This document shows, piece after piece, positions 50,027 through 59,076 of a DNA stretch of 64,000 nucleotides. The notes beneath the pieces are model-generated. The model did no database searches. It was not told where the DNA came from and was given only the letters and a program-made list of their open reading frames with translations. Within the stretch, counting starts at the first letter, position 1. Every line of letters starts with the position of its first letter. A program made the translations under genes and the position numbers. The DNA is from RUG14199 sp964629225 (lineage in GTDB: Bacteria > Bacillota > Clostridia > Oscillospirales > CAG-272), in the NCBI GenBank assembly GCA_964629225.1, contig CAZVQC010000002.1, forward strand, positions 1 to 64,000, given 5' to 3'.

Positions 50027-50242
50027 TTACTTCTCTGTTTTGTCGGTCGCAGCGGAAAACAAAGTACATCCGGAACGCCGAAGATACTCAATTTTCTCCC
50101 TTAGCACGTTCTCACCGATGTTATATTTCCGTGACAGACAGGTAAGACACCTCATCTCCTTCACATCGAGGGACACCATTTTTCGGTTCATTCCCATCTC
50201 ATCAAAGGTGAGAGATCTTCCACATTCAATACAAGGTGTCAT
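50027..50242 (-). CDS. Small zinc-ribbon protein, unknown function
   Basis: 71 residues from the ATG that overlaps the alpha-galactosidase stop (ATGA). Two CxxC pairs (CIEC at residues 4-7 and CLTC near 32-35) indicate a zinc ribbon. Helical C-terminus (ENVLREKIEYLRRSGC). No named family recognised. Translationally coupled to the alpha-galactosidase gene. Confidence 0.6.
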   Translation of the reverse strand: MTPCIECGRSLTFDEMGMNRKMVSLDVKEMRCLTCLSRKYNIGENVLREKIEYLRRSGCTLFSAATDKTEK

Positions 50243-51366
50243 TTTACCAGCTTCGCCTTGTAGATGCGGAAGCTGTGGGGAGGCAGCGTGGGATTCCACC
50301 CGTCGCGCTTCACAAATCTCTCTCCGGTAATGATATCGCAAAGTTCAAGACCGTAGCCGGAGGATGAAGGAATACCGTAATCATCGAAATAGAAAGGTGT
50401 CCACTGAGGCACTTCATCAAAATTGAAATAGCACACCAACATCTCATTGTTTGACAGGAGCTTCACGAAGGCGAGTCGAACGTCGTAGGCGTAGCGTTGC
50501 TTCTCTTCATAGTAAGGGGGACGGCACTCCTCGTCCTGATCGATAGCGATAAGTTCTCGGTTTTGAAGTATCGCACGGATCTCGTCGCTTACGTTGCGAA
50601 CATCGCAACCTATCATAAGAGGCGCTCCGAAAACACACCAAAGGGCAAAATGCAGCAGGTATTCATCGTTTGTGCAGCCTCCGCTGTAGCTGACGTGGCC
50701 TTGACCGCTCATTCCCACAACCAGCATATCGATATCATTGAAGCATCCGGGGGCGGAATCGCCAAGCTTTCTAAGCTGAGACATTGCGTTATTTTTGATG
50801 GACTCAAAGCTGTCATTGATATCTCCGGTGGAGCGATAGAGATGAGCACCAACGGAACGCATCCACTTCTGAGGCTCGCCCTGACCTACGGGGCAAGCGG
50901 CGTAAACTATCTCTCTGCCGGTGGCCTTTAGAGCCATTGACATGGTAAGATAGGCATTTTTAAGATCACCACTTCCGGGGAAATGGCACAGATCGTATTT
51001 GAGGTAATCAACGCCCCACTCGGCAAACATGGCGGCGTCCTCGAATTCATGACCGTAGGATCCGGGGAATCCCTGGCAAGTAAAAGTACCCGCCGCAGAA
51101 TAGATACCGAATTTTAGGCCCTTTGAATGGATGTAGTCGGCAACGTATTTCATTCCGTGAGGAAATTTTTCCTTATTGACGACCAGTTTTCCGTCTACTC
51201 TTTCTTTTTCCATCCAACAGTCGTCGATAACGACGTACTCGTATCCGGCTTCAAGATAGCCTTTCTCCGCCATTGCATCCGCAGTTTCAAGTATTATCTT
51301 CTCATCGACTGAGGGGCCGAAGGTATTCCAGGAATTCCATCCCATAGGGGGTCTGCCAGCAAGCAT
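50239..51366 (-). CDS. Alpha-galactosidase, glycoside hydrolase family 27
   Basis: 375 residues from ATG 51366 (AGGCGG upstream). PPMGWNSWNTFG is the GH27 start; the nucleophile Asp lies in YLKYDLC and the acid/base Asp in FNDIDML. No signal peptide, so cytosolic. The C-terminal beta domain ends LPPHSFRIYKAKLV. It would release galactose from imported alpha-galactosides (melibiose, raffinose family), consistent with the nearby galM-galE genes. Monocistronic with the small zinc ribbon. Confidence 0.9.
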   Translation of the reverse strand: MLAGRPPMGWNSWNTFGPSVDEKIILETADAMAEKGYLEAGYEYVVIDDCWMEKERVDGKLVVNKEKFPHGMKYVADYIHSKGLKFGIYSAAGTFTCQGFPGSYGHEFEDAAMFAEWGVDYLKYDLCHFPGSGDLKNAYLTMSMALKATGREIVYAACPVGQGEPQKWMRSVGAHLYRSTGDINDSFESIKNNAMSQLRKLGDSAPGCFNDIDMLVVGMSGQGHVSYSGGCTNDEYLLHFALWCVFGAPLMIGCDVRNVSDEIRAILQNRELIAIDQDEECRPPYYEEKQRYAYDVRLAFVKLLSNNEMLVCYFNFDEVPQWTPFYFDDYGIPSSSGYGLELCDIITGERFVKRDGWNPTLPPHSFRIYKAKLVK

Positions 51367-51468
51367 TTTGTTGATCCGCCTTTTTTTAATATTTAGCCAT
51401 TGGAAACGTGGCTTTTTAAGATTTTCGCACAAAATGAGAGTTATGTCAAGTACTTAGAGCTATTTAAT

Positions 51469-52713
51469 TTAAATTGGAAAAGTATTACCAGCAAAATATT
51501 TCAATAGTCGCCTTGATGCCTCCTCCGTCTTCTCCCTTGATGAAAAACCGGTAAGTCTGAGAAATCCGTCACCCATTTTACCGAAGCCGCCGCCGGGAGT
51601 TCCCACTATTCCAACATTAAGAAAGCTCTCAAACAGTTCAAAAGACGCCATTTTTTCACTTTGGAGCCAGATGTATGGTGAGTTGTCACCTCCGGTATGA
51701 AAAACACCTGCGGTACCCAAGGCTTTTGATAAGATGCGGGCATTTTCAAGGTAGTAAATCACCCTTTCTTTGCATTCCGAAAGGCCTCTTTCTGAAAGAA
51801 CGGCGGTTGCGGCTCTTTCGGTAACATATGAGAGCCCGTTGAATGACGCCGCTTTTTTCCTCATCCAAAGTTTTTGAAAAGCATCGCCGTTTTTCATCCG
51901 TAAATCTGACGGTATCACCGTTGCTCCCGCTCTCATTCCGGTAAAGCCCGCAAATTTTGAAAAACTCATTATTTCAACCGAACATGAGCGGGATCCTTCA
52001 ATGACAAAGATAGATTTCGGTATCCCTTCATCCGTTATGAACTCACTGTATGCGCTGTCAAATACTATAAGTGACCCACAGGACTTGGCATAATTGACCC
52101 AATTTTCAAGTTCCTTTGTACTGTACGCTGCTCCTGTTGGGTTTCCCGGTGAGCAGAGAAAGACAACGTAGGGCTTTTTCACTTTAGGTGGGGGTGGAAG
52201 AAAACCGTTATCCTTCGTACCCTTCAATAGGGTCACTCTGCTGTTAGACATGATGCTGTTATCGAGATAAGCCGGGTAACCGGGATCGGTCAAGAGCACT
52301 TCACTTGTCTCTGTCAGCTCGCAAATATCGGCAATATCGCTTTTTGCGCCGTCCGATACGAATATCTCGTCCTTCGATACCGCAACTCCGCGGCTTTCAA
52401 AATAACCGCAGATGGCAGATCTTAAAAGATCGCTTCCGAAGGGTGAGGGGTAGCCATGAAATCCCTCGAACGTTCCCATTTGCTCGGCGGCATCGGCGGC
52501 GGCTTCAGCTGCGGTTTTCGGAAGAGGAAGTGACACGTCCCCGATGCTGAGATCGATAAGGTCGCAGTTTGGGTGCTTTGAACGGAATTCCGACACTCTT
52601 TTTTTTATCTCAACAAAAAGGTACTCGTCACTCAGCTTCTTCTGACTCCTACCTGCTCTTATTCCCAGTTTCGACGGGTATTTCGACCGTTGCGAAAAAT
52701 ACGTAGTCGGCAC
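51469..52713 (-). CDS. dapL: LL-diaminopimelate aminotransferase DapL
   Basis: Up to 414 residues. LIDLSIGDVSLPLP at the start, DGAKSDIADI, FLCSPGNPTGAAY and PLP-Lys in SFSKFAGFTGMRAG are DapL hallmarks. It converts tetrahydrodipicolinate directly to LL-diaminopimelate for lysine and peptidoglycan. The start is uncertain: the frame opens at GTG 52713, inside dapF, whereas AGGTAGGAG just before a CTG at 52635 fits the expected N-terminus (KLSDEYLF). No ATG lies between. Downstream of dapF, overlapping it. Confidence 0.9.
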   Translation of the reverse strand: MPTTYFSQRSKYPSKLGIRAGRSQKKLSDEYLFVEIKKRVSEFRSKHPNCDLIDLSIGDVSLPLPKTAAEAAADAAEQMGTFEGFHGYPSPFGSDLLRSAICGYFESRGVAVSKDEIFVSDGAKSDIADICELTETSEVLLTDPGYPAYLDNSIMSNSRVTLLKGTKDNGFLPPPPKVKKPYVVFLCSPGNPTGAAYSTKELENWVNYAKSCGSLIVFDSAYSEFITDEGIPKSIFVIEGSRSCSVEIMSFSKFAGFTGMRAGATVIPSDLRMKNGDAFQKLWMRKKAASFNGLSYVTERAATAVLSERGLSECKERVIYYLENARILSKALGTAGVFHTGGDNSPYIWLQSEKMASFELFESFLNVGIVGTPGGGFGKMGDGFLRLTGFSSREKTEEASRRLLKYFAGNTFPI

Positions 52714-53464
52714 CTCCCTTCAAGGTAACGTTTCCAAAATTGTCACATTTTGCAAATAGGGTACCGCCCTTCATATCGATCCTAATGTAACTGTCGTTTT
52801 GAAGCCTTCTGTATTTTGCCGATGCAAAGGCGATAGCGCAGGCACCGCTTCCGCAGGAAAGTGTCTCACCGCTTCCCCGCTCGACGACTCTCGCCTTGCA
52901 CACGCCGTCTCCAGTTTTCATGCAAAACTCAATATTGACACCTCTTCGAAAGATCGGTGCTCTTGTGATGACATCCGAAAGCTTTCTCACCGTACCGTCA
53001 CTGAGATCATCACAAAAAACCACCGCATGAGTGTTGCCGATAAAGACCGGTATCACCTCGAATTCGGCTCCGTTGATACGGATAACAAACGGTGCCGATA
53101 TCTGCTTCGCCGTTCCCATTGATACAGTGATCTCGTTGCCTGCCGTGCTGTTTTTCGTCACCTTGACCGATCTTGTTCCCGATAACGTCCCGACGGAGAA
53201 AACACATCTGTTTTCATTTTCACAGTCAAAAAGGTACTTTCCAATGCATCTGAGGGCATTGCCGCAGGTGGCACCTTCCGATCCGTCGGAATTAAAGATC
53301 CTCATTGAAACGTCACTCTCGGTGTCCTTTTCAATGAGAACTATCCCGTCCGAGCCTATCCCGAAGTGTCTGTCGGACAAGGCTTTTGAAAGCTCACCGA
53401 AGTCACCGTCGAAATTTCCCTTTCTCATGTCGAAGAAAAGGTAATCATTGCCGGCTCCCTGCAT
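52649..53464 (-). CDS. dapF: Diaminopimelate epimerase DapF
   Basis: 271 residues from the first ATG (53464). Both catalytic cysteines are present: SEGATCGNALRC near residue 67 and SCGSGACA near 212. It epimerises LL- to meso-diaminopimelate. The first ATG has no ribosome site within 20 bases; instead GGAGGTGAT lies seven bases before an in-frame ACG at 53483-53485, which would add the family-conserved KFDIFK strand. The true start may thus be ACG. Overlaps dapL; follows the galM terminator. Confidence 0.92.
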   Translation of the reverse strand: MQGAGNDYLFFDMRKGNFDGDFGELSKALSDRHFGIGSDGIVLIEKDTESDVSMRIFNSDGSEGATCGNALRCIGKYLFDCENENRCVFSVGTLSGTRSVKVTKNSTAGNEITVSMGTAKQISAPFVIRINGAEFEVIPVFIGNTHAVVFCDDLSDGTVRKLSDVITRAPIFRRGVNIEFCMKTGDGVCKARVVERGSGETLSCGSGACAIAFASAKYRRLQNDSYIRIDMKGGTLFAKCDNFGNVTLKGGADYVFFATVEIPVETGNKSR

Positions 53465-53501
53465 TTTGAAGATATCAAATTTCGTCCTATCACCTCCAAA
53501 T

Positions 53502-53539
53502 AAAAAAGATTCCCCGCACAGTCATTCTATGCGGGGAAT
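53502..53539 (-). terminator. Terminator of the galE-galM unit
   Basis: Minus strand: perfect 10-bp stem (53530-53539 with 53509-53518), 11-base loop, six T. The dapF ribosome site starts immediately after. Confidence 0.8.
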
Positions 53540-53548
53540 AAAAACAGG

Positions 53549-54610
53549 TCAGTCCTCGACCGAGAACTCGTAGACTGTCGTGTAGTCGTACTTTTCTCCG
53601 GGTCTCAATACGGTATTTGTGAAATTGGGATGGTGAATGGCATCCGGCATATGCTGGGTCTCAAAGCAGACGGCACAATTTCTCATCTGCTTTTTGCCGC
53701 CCTTGAAGGGGATGTCATTCTCATCGATCATATTCGACGTGTAGATCTGCACACAAGGCTGATCTGTAAGAACGTCCATCTTGATGCCGTTGTCCTCGCA
53801 CTTCAGTGTCGCACAAAGCTTCACTGTACCATCGTAATTGTTGATTATGTAGTTGTTATCATAGCCGCCGTGCTGAATGTCCATTGAAGGCTCACTGTCA
53901 AAGTCTCTTCCGATAGCTTTGGGGACTGTAAAATCATATGCGCCGCCTTTTACCGTGAGAAAATTGCCGGTTGGGATAAGCTCAAAGTCCTGTTCATTGA
54001 TCTTATCTGCGTCGATCCACATGACAAGATCCTTAACGTTGCCGTTTCCGCATCCGTGAAGGTTGAAATAGGAGTGATTGGTGAGGTTGATCACCGTGTT
54101 CTTATCGGTGGTGGCCTCGTATCTTATCTTGAGTCCGCCCTTTTCCGTCAGCGTGTAGGTTGCAGTTACGGTAAGCTCGCCGGGGAAATTCTCCTCCATA
54201 TCCGGGCTGACATAGCGAAGGGTAAGCGTCGGTTCGTCACCGTCGGTGACGGATACCACGTCCCAAACTCTCTTATTAAAGCCGATCTTTCCTCCGTGGG
54301 CGGAGTTCTTTCCGTCATTGGCAAAAAGCTCATACTCCACACCGTCAAGAGTGAAACGGGACTCCTTGATGCGGTTGCAGACACGTCCGATGATGGCGCC
54401 TTGATATCCTGAGGCGTTGAGGTAGCCGTCAACGTTCTCAAAGCCGCATACGACGTCAATATCGACCATTTCACGGTCCTTGACGATAAGACGTACTACC
54501 GTTCCGCCAAAGTTCGAAATATCGGCTCTCAGGCGGCTCTTATTCGAAAGTGAGTAGAGGAAGACCTCCTTGCCGCAAGGAAGAGTTCCGAATGAATTCT
54601 TTGTTATCAT
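53549..54610 (-). CDS. galM: Galactose mutarotase (aldose 1-epimerase)
   Basis: 353 residues from ATG 54610 (AAGGAG upstream). Catalytic His in NSAHGGKIGFNKRVW and NLTNHSYFNLHG, catalytic Glu in CFETQHMPDAIHHPNF. It interconverts alpha- and beta-galactose. Third gene of a minus-strand unit with galE and the nucleotidyltransferase. Confidence 0.94.
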   Translation of the reverse strand: MITKNSFGTLPCGKEVFLYSLSNKSRLRADISNFGGTVVRLIVKDREMVDIDVVCGFENVDGYLNASGYQGAIIGRVCNRIKESRFTLDGVEYELFANDGKNSAHGGKIGFNKRVWDVVSVTDGDEPTLTLRYVSPDMEENFPGELTVTATYTLTEKGGLKIRYEATTDKNTVINLTNHSYFNLHGCGNGNVKDLVMWIDADKINEQDFELIPTGNFLTVKGGAYDFTVPKAIGRDFDSEPSMDIQHGGYDNNYIINNYDGTVKLCATLKCEDNGIKMDVLTDQPCVQIYTSNMIDENDIPFKGGKKQMRNCAVCFETQHMPDAIHHPNFTNTVLRPGEKYDYTTVYEFSVED

Positions 54611-54676
54611 CTTTTTCTCCTTAAAGACCGCACTGCGGTGCGGTGCGGTCTTCTGCAAAATCATTTTTTGTCGGTA

Positions 54677-55690
54677 TCAGTCGACGTATCCGTCCGGATT
54701 CATCTCCTGCCATCTGGCAAGATCGATGCACATCTCCTTGATACCCTTCTCTGCCTTCCAACCGAGGACGTTAAATGCCTTGGTGGGATCGGCGTAGCAT
54801 TCGCCGATATCACCGGGACGGCGATCGGTAATGCGGTAGTTGACCTTCTTTCCGGAGGCATCCTCATAGGCCTTCACTATCTCAAGAACGGAGTAGCCGC
54901 AGCCGGTTCCCACGTTAAAATAGTCGATGCCGTCATGCTCTCTTGCGTACTTGAGTGCGGCAAGGTGAGCCTTTGACAGGTCAACTACGTGGATGTAGTC
55001 ACGAACTCCCGTGCCGTCACGGGTGTCATAATCGTCACCGAAGACCGAGAGACACTCAAGCTTCCCTGCTGCCACCTTTGAAACGTAAGGAAGCAGGTTA
55101 TTGGGAATGCCCTTCGGATCCTCACCGATAAGTCCGCTGGGATGAGCGCCGATGGGGTTGAAGTATCTGAGTATCGCAACGCTCCATTCCGGGTCGGATA
55201 CGCAGATATCCGCAAGGATCCGCTCTATCATCAGTTTGGTCTCACCGTAGGGATTGGTGGTGGAGAGGGGGAAATCTTCGCTTATCGGCACCGATTTCGG
55301 AAGTCCGTAGACGGTTGCGGATGAGCTGAATACTATCTTCTTTGCTCCGTATTTCGACATGAGCTTGCAGAGATTGAAGGTACCCGTCAGGTTATTGTGA
55401 TAGTACATGAGGGGCTTCTCAACGGATTCGCCCACTGCCTTGAGTCCGGCAAAATGGATGACCGACTCGATATCGTATTTTTTGAAGACCTCCTCGCATG
55501 CGTCATAGTCAAGAAGATCCGCTTTAACAAATTCGGGGCGCTTTCCCGTGATTTTTTCAATTCTGTCGATAACGCATTCCTTGCTGTTGGAAAGGTTATC
55601 TAGAATAACTATTTCTTCGCCGGCGCCGAGTAGCTCCACCGAAGTGTGGGAGCCGATAAATCCGCAGCCCCCGGTAACAAGAATTGCCAT
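54677..55690 (-). CDS. galE: UDP-glucose 4-epimerase
   Basis: 337 residues. NAD motif GGCGFIGSHT at the N-terminus, catalytic Ser in VFSSSATVYG, YGETK, and GTGVRDYIHVVDL with late RPGDIGECYADP define GalE. Interconverts UDP-glucose and UDP-galactose. Between the nucleotidyltransferase (45 bases upstream) and galM (66 bases downstream). Confidence 0.96.
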   Translation of the reverse strand: MAILVTGGCGFIGSHTSVELLGAGEEIVILDNLSNSKECVIDRIEKITGKRPEFVKADLLDYDACEEVFKKYDIESVIHFAGLKAVGESVEKPLMYYHNNLTGTFNLCKLMSKYGAKKIVFSSSATVYGLPKSVPISEDFPLSTTNPYGETKLMIERILADICVSDPEWSVAILRYFNPIGAHPSGLIGEDPKGIPNNLLPYVSKVAAGKLECLSVFGDDYDTRDGTGVRDYIHVVDLSKAHLAALKYAREHDGIDYFNVGTGCGYSVLEIVKAYEDASGKKVNYRITDRRPGDIGECYADPTKAFNVLGWKAEKGIKEMCIDLARWQEMNPDGYVD

Positions 55691-55735
55691 GATCTTTCCT
55701 CCGGGATCAGTTAATGATCGGTTTTTGAAGTTGAA

Positions 55736-56644
55736 TTATTTCCAAAGTCCGCGGGGATACTCGCCGCTCTCGATAAGTCCGTTGATCTTCTCAACTACCA
55801 TGGGCTTGTCGTCGTGATAAGTAACGCCGTACCACCTTGCGGAGGTCTCGATGACCTTAACGTCGCAGTACCCTTCCTCTTTCATTGAGCCGACTACGTT
55901 GGGAAGGAAGCACTCGGATTTGAGGGGCTCTCTGTCGGGATCGTCGATGAATTCATTGAAATTCTTGAGTGTCTCATCAAACATAGAGGGGGTAAATCCC
56001 CAGAAGTTCATGGAGACTACGGTATCGTTCGGCAGAAGCACCTTATCACCGTTTTCATCTACGAAGCTTGCTCCGTTTTCTTCCTTGAAGATCTTGGTGC
56101 GCTCAACGATGTGTGTGAGCATTCCGTCACCGTCGGTATTGCAGATACCCCTTGCAACACTGCCGTTATCCGTCAGTGTGTTACCGAGACGGTAGCCGAT
56201 CATACAGTAGTGGTTTCCGTCTTTCTTTTCGGCATCCGAAATGAATTCGGCTGCCTTCTTGTAGGCGTCCTGTCCGTAGAAATCGTCGGAATTGATAACG
56301 GCAAAACCGTCATCACCGATAACGTCTCTTGCGCAAAGCACTGCGTGGGCTGTTCCCCAGGGCTTGACCCTGTCGGCGGGGATCTTGTCCGCGGGAACTA
56401 TCATATCGAGGGATTGGAAAGCATAGTCGACCTTGATCTTTCCCTCAAGGCGCTTTCCGATGGTGTCTTTGAAGTCTTCGTAATTCTCTTTTTTGATGAT
56501 GAATACCACACGGTCAAAGCCGGCTCTGATAGCATCATAGACGGAAAAGTCGATAATAAATTCGCCGTCCGGTGTGATGGGGTCGATCTGCTTAAGTCCG
56601 CCGTAGCGTGAGCCCATTCCTGCGGCAAGTACGAGAAGTGTCAT
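55736..56644 (-). CDS. Sugar-1-phosphate nucleotidyltransferase
   Basis: 302 residues. LAAGMGSRYGGLKQ is the nucleotidyltransferase signature, followed by DRVVFIIKKENYEDF, WGTAHAVLCARDVI, AVINSDDFYG and a late ARWYGVTYHDDKP. It makes an NDP-sugar from sugar-1-phosphate; its linkage with galE and galM suggests UDP-glucose or UDP-galactose. No galT or galK is in the window, so this enzyme may replace GalT. First gene of the unit. GAAAGGATCC lies before the ATG. Confidence 0.82.
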   Translation of the reverse strand: MTLLVLAAGMGSRYGGLKQIDPITPDGEFIIDFSVYDAIRAGFDRVVFIIKKENYEDFKDTIGKRLEGKIKVDYAFQSLDMIVPADKIPADRVKPWGTAHAVLCARDVIGDDGFAVINSDDFYGQDAYKKAAEFISDAEKKDGNHYCMIGYRLGNTLTDNGSVARGICNTDGDGMLTHIVERTKIFKEENGASFVDENGDKVLLPNDTVVSMNFWGFTPSMFDETLKNFNEFIDDPDREPLKSECFLPNVVGSMKEEGYCDVKVIETSARWYGVTYHDDKPMVVEKINGLIESGEYPRGLWK

Positions 56645-56945
56645 AACATGGATCCTTTCTGACTTATAATATTATCTGTCATTGACATTGTACAACAACA
56701 CCTGCCCGATTTCAAACGTTTTCAACCGAGTTTACAATTTGTTAACATAGGCTGAGAATGAGCGGAAACTTGACCGAGAGCTTGACAAAGACAATCAAGT
56801 GTGTTATACTCCCGAAAAAGGCGGCTGTTAACTGCTCTATCACTTCTGTTTGTCGGTCACGCAGATGATGAAGAAGCGCTTTAAGAGATGATATAATTCG
56901 GTTAAAGATCCGATAAAAGCCGAGATCCGAACGGGAGGTGTCTGT
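56645..56945. other. Divergent promoter region
   Basis: 301 bases between the divergent nucleotidyltransferase and ylxM genes. It holds the plus-strand sigma-A promoter at 56782-56810 and, on the minus strand, a looser TTGTAC/TATTAT pair near 56660-56695. A 135-base ylxM leader has no clear structure. Confidence 0.45.
56782..56810 (+). promoter_or_regulatory. Sigma-A promoter of ylxM
   Basis: TTGACA at 56782-56787, 17-bp spacer, TATACT at 56805-56810. Confidence 0.88.
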
Positions 56946-57296
56946 GTGTTTCAAAAAGATATGAAAATGGCATTGCTTCTCGATTTCTACGGTGATATCC
57001 TCACCGGGAGAAAACTTGAGATCATGCAGATGTACTATGACGAGGATTGTTCCCTGTCCGAGATCGCCGAGGAGATGGGAATATCAAGACAGGGAGTCCG
57101 AGATGCCGTTAAACGCTCCGAATGTGAGCTTTCATCCCTTGAGGACAAGCTGGGTCTTGCTTCAAGATTTGAAAAATTGAAGGGAGAGATAACAGTGATT
57201 GCCGACGAGGTCTCATCCGTAAGTGATGGCTTTAACGGCGTAGCAAAGGATGAACTTGGGAAAATAAGAGATCGTCTTTTGAAGTTGGATATATGA
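56946..57296 (+). CDS. ylxM: YlxM signal-recognition-particle-associated protein
   Basis: 116 residues from GTG 56946 (GGGAGGTG upstream). LLLDFYGDILTGRKLEIMQMYYDEDCSLSEIAEEMGISRQGVRDAVKR is the classic YlxM helix-turn-helix. YlxM usually precedes ffh and modulates the signal recognition particle. Here a terminator and a separate promoter lie between ylxM and ffh. Confidence 0.92.
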   Translation: MFQKDMKMALLLDFYGDILTGRKLEIMQMYYDEDCSLSEIAEEMGISRQGVRDAVKRSECELSSLEDKLGLASRFEKLKGEITVIADEVSSVSDGFNGVAKDELGKIRDRLLKLDI

Positions 57297-57308
57297 TCAA
57301 TACTATCT

Positions 57309-57334
57309 GCGCCGCGATCACGGCGCATTTTTTT
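57309..57334 (+). terminator. Terminator of ylxM
   Basis: Perfect 6-bp GC-only stem (57309-57314 with 57321-57326) followed by seven T. Confidence 0.78.
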
Positions 57335-57344
57335 GAAAAAACAC

Positions 57345-57373
57345 TTGACATCGTAGATGAGATGTGCTATACT
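57345..57373 (+). promoter_or_regulatory. Sigma-A promoter of ffh
   Basis: TTGACA at 57345-57350, 17-bp spacer, TATACT at 57368-57373: the same boxes and spacing as the ylxM promoter. Confidence 0.88.
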
Positions 57374-57431
57374 CTGTAAAGCAATTCACTTTACAGCATC
57401 AAGACTGACCGAGAAAAGGAAGGAGCATGCC

Positions 57432-58760
57432 ATGTTTGAGAGCCTGTCCGACAAGCTTGCCGGTGCATTCAAAAAATTCAAAAACAAAGGCAGACTTACC
57501 GAGAAGGACGTCAAAGAGGGTATGCGAGAGATCAAGCTTGCGCTTCTCGAAGCAGATGTCAGCTTCAAGGTGGTCAAGGAGTTCGTTTCCAAAGTATCGG
57601 AGAGAGCCGTCGGCAGCGACGTGCTTGAAAGCCTTGTTCCCTCCCAACAGATAGTCAAGATCGTCCACGAAGAGATGATCGCTCTTATGGGAACATCTCA
57701 GGCGAAGCTTGAAATATCCTCAAAACCGCCTACAGTCGTAATGATGTGCGGCCTTCAGGGAGCCGGTAAGACCACCCATTCCGCCAAACTTGCGGCCATG
57801 TACAAAAAGCAGGGCAAGAACCCGCTTTTGGTCGCTTGTGATATCTACCGTCCTGCGGCAATAAAGCAACTTCAGGTAGTTGGGGAGCAGGTGGGAGTTC
57901 CGGTGTTCGAAATGGGCACGGAGTCTCCGGTCAAAATAGCAAAAGCGGCAGTCGACCACGCAAAAAAGAACGGATACGACATGGTGTTCCTTGACACAGC
58001 CGGACGTCTTCACGTGGATGAAGTCTTGATGGGAGAGCTTCGCGATATCAGATCGGAAGTTTCCCCCACAGAGATACTTCTTGTGGTGGATGCAATGTTG
58101 GGACAGGATGCCGTTAATGTGGCTACTTCATTTAACGACCTTCTTGACATAACGGGAGTGATCCTCACCAAAATGGACGGCGACACCAGAGGCGGTGCGG
58201 CACTGTCGGTAAGATACGTCACCGGAAAGCCCATAAAGTTCGTGGGAACCGGCGAAAAGCTCGACTGCATTGAGCCCTTCTACCCCGACAGAATGGCATC
58301 GAGAATTCTCGGCATGGGAGACGTGCTGTCACTGATCGAAAAGGCAGAACAAGCCTACGATGAGAAGCAAGCGGCAGATCTTGAAAAAAAGATACGGGAA
58401 AATTCCTTCACCCTTTCGGACTACCTGGAGCAGTTCAGGCAGATAAAGAACATGGGACCTATCGAGAATCTCATCGGAATGTTACCGGGAGTAAAGCCCG
58501 GTGCGCTGAAGGATGCTAAGATCGATGAAAAAGCGCTTGCGAGGACAGAAGCCATCATCCTTTCGATGACCGAGAGGGAAAGAAACAAGCCCGACATCCT
58601 CAACGGCTCCAGAAAAAAGAGGATAGCCGCCGGAAGCGGCACTTCCGTTGAAGAGGTCAACAGACTTCTCAAACAGTTCGACCAGATGAACAAGTTGATG
58701 AAGCAGTTAACCGGAAAGAACGCAAAGAAAGCAATGAGACGCATGAAACTACCGCATTGA
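57432..58760 (+). CDS. ffh: Signal recognition particle GTPase Ffh
   Basis: 442 residues from ATG 57432 (AAGGAAGGAG upstream). N domain, then GLQGAGKTT, DIYRPAAIKQL, DTAGR, TKMDGDTRGGAAL; M domain from about 300 with YLEQFRQIKNMGP and Met-rich helices, basic end. Delivers nascent membrane proteins to SecYEG. rpsP and khpA follow. Confidence 0.96.
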   Translation: MFESLSDKLAGAFKKFKNKGRLTEKDVKEGMREIKLALLEADVSFKVVKEFVSKVSERAVGSDVLESLVPSQQIVKIVHEEMIALMGTSQAKLEISSKPPTVVMMCGLQGAGKTTHSAKLAAMYKKQGKNPLLVACDIYRPAAIKQLQVVGEQVGVPVFEMGTESPVKIAKAAVDHAKKNGYDMVFLDTAGRLHVDEVLMGELRDIRSEVSPTEILLVVDAMLGQDAVNVATSFNDLLDITGVILTKMDGDTRGGAALSVRYVTGKPIKFVGTGEKLDCIEPFYPDRMASRILGMGDVLSLIEKAEQAYDEKQAADLEKKIRENSFTLSDYLEQFRQIKNMGPIENLIGMLPGVKPGALKDAKIDEKALARTEAIILSMTERERNKPDILNGSRKKRIAAGSGTSVEEVNRLLKQFDQMNKLMKQLTGKNAKKAMRRMKLPH

Positions 58761-58810
58761 CGGTGTTCAGATATTTTAATTTTTCAATTCAATTTCGGAG
58801 GAAATAAGAA

Positions 58811-59053
58811 ATGGTCAAGATCAGACTCAGAAGAATGGGCGCAAAGAAAGCTCCCTTTTACCGCATTGTCGTTGCAGACAACAGAAGCCCCAGAGACGGT
58901 CGCTTCATCGAAGAGATCGGATACTACGATCCTATGAAGAACCCCGCAGACGTTAAGATCGATGCTGAAAAGGCTGCAAAATGGATCGCAAACGGCGCAC
59001 AGCCTACTGAAACTGTCAAGGCACTTCTCAAGAAAAACGGTCTCGTTAAATAA
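58811..59053 (+). CDS. rpsP: 30S ribosomal protein S16
   Basis: 80 residues. MVKIRLRRMGAKKAPFYRIVVADNRSPRDGRFIEEIGYYDP is the S16 signature. Binds 16S rRNA in the 30S subunit. CGGAGG precedes the ATG. Its stop overlaps an ATG in the khpA frame. Confidence 0.97.
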   Translation: MVKIRLRRMGAKKAPFYRIVVADNRSPRDGRFIEEIGYYDPMKNPADVKIDAEKAAKWIANGAQPTETVKALLKKNGLVK

Positions 59054-59076
59054 TGAGCGTTAACGGAGGCGTCCCA

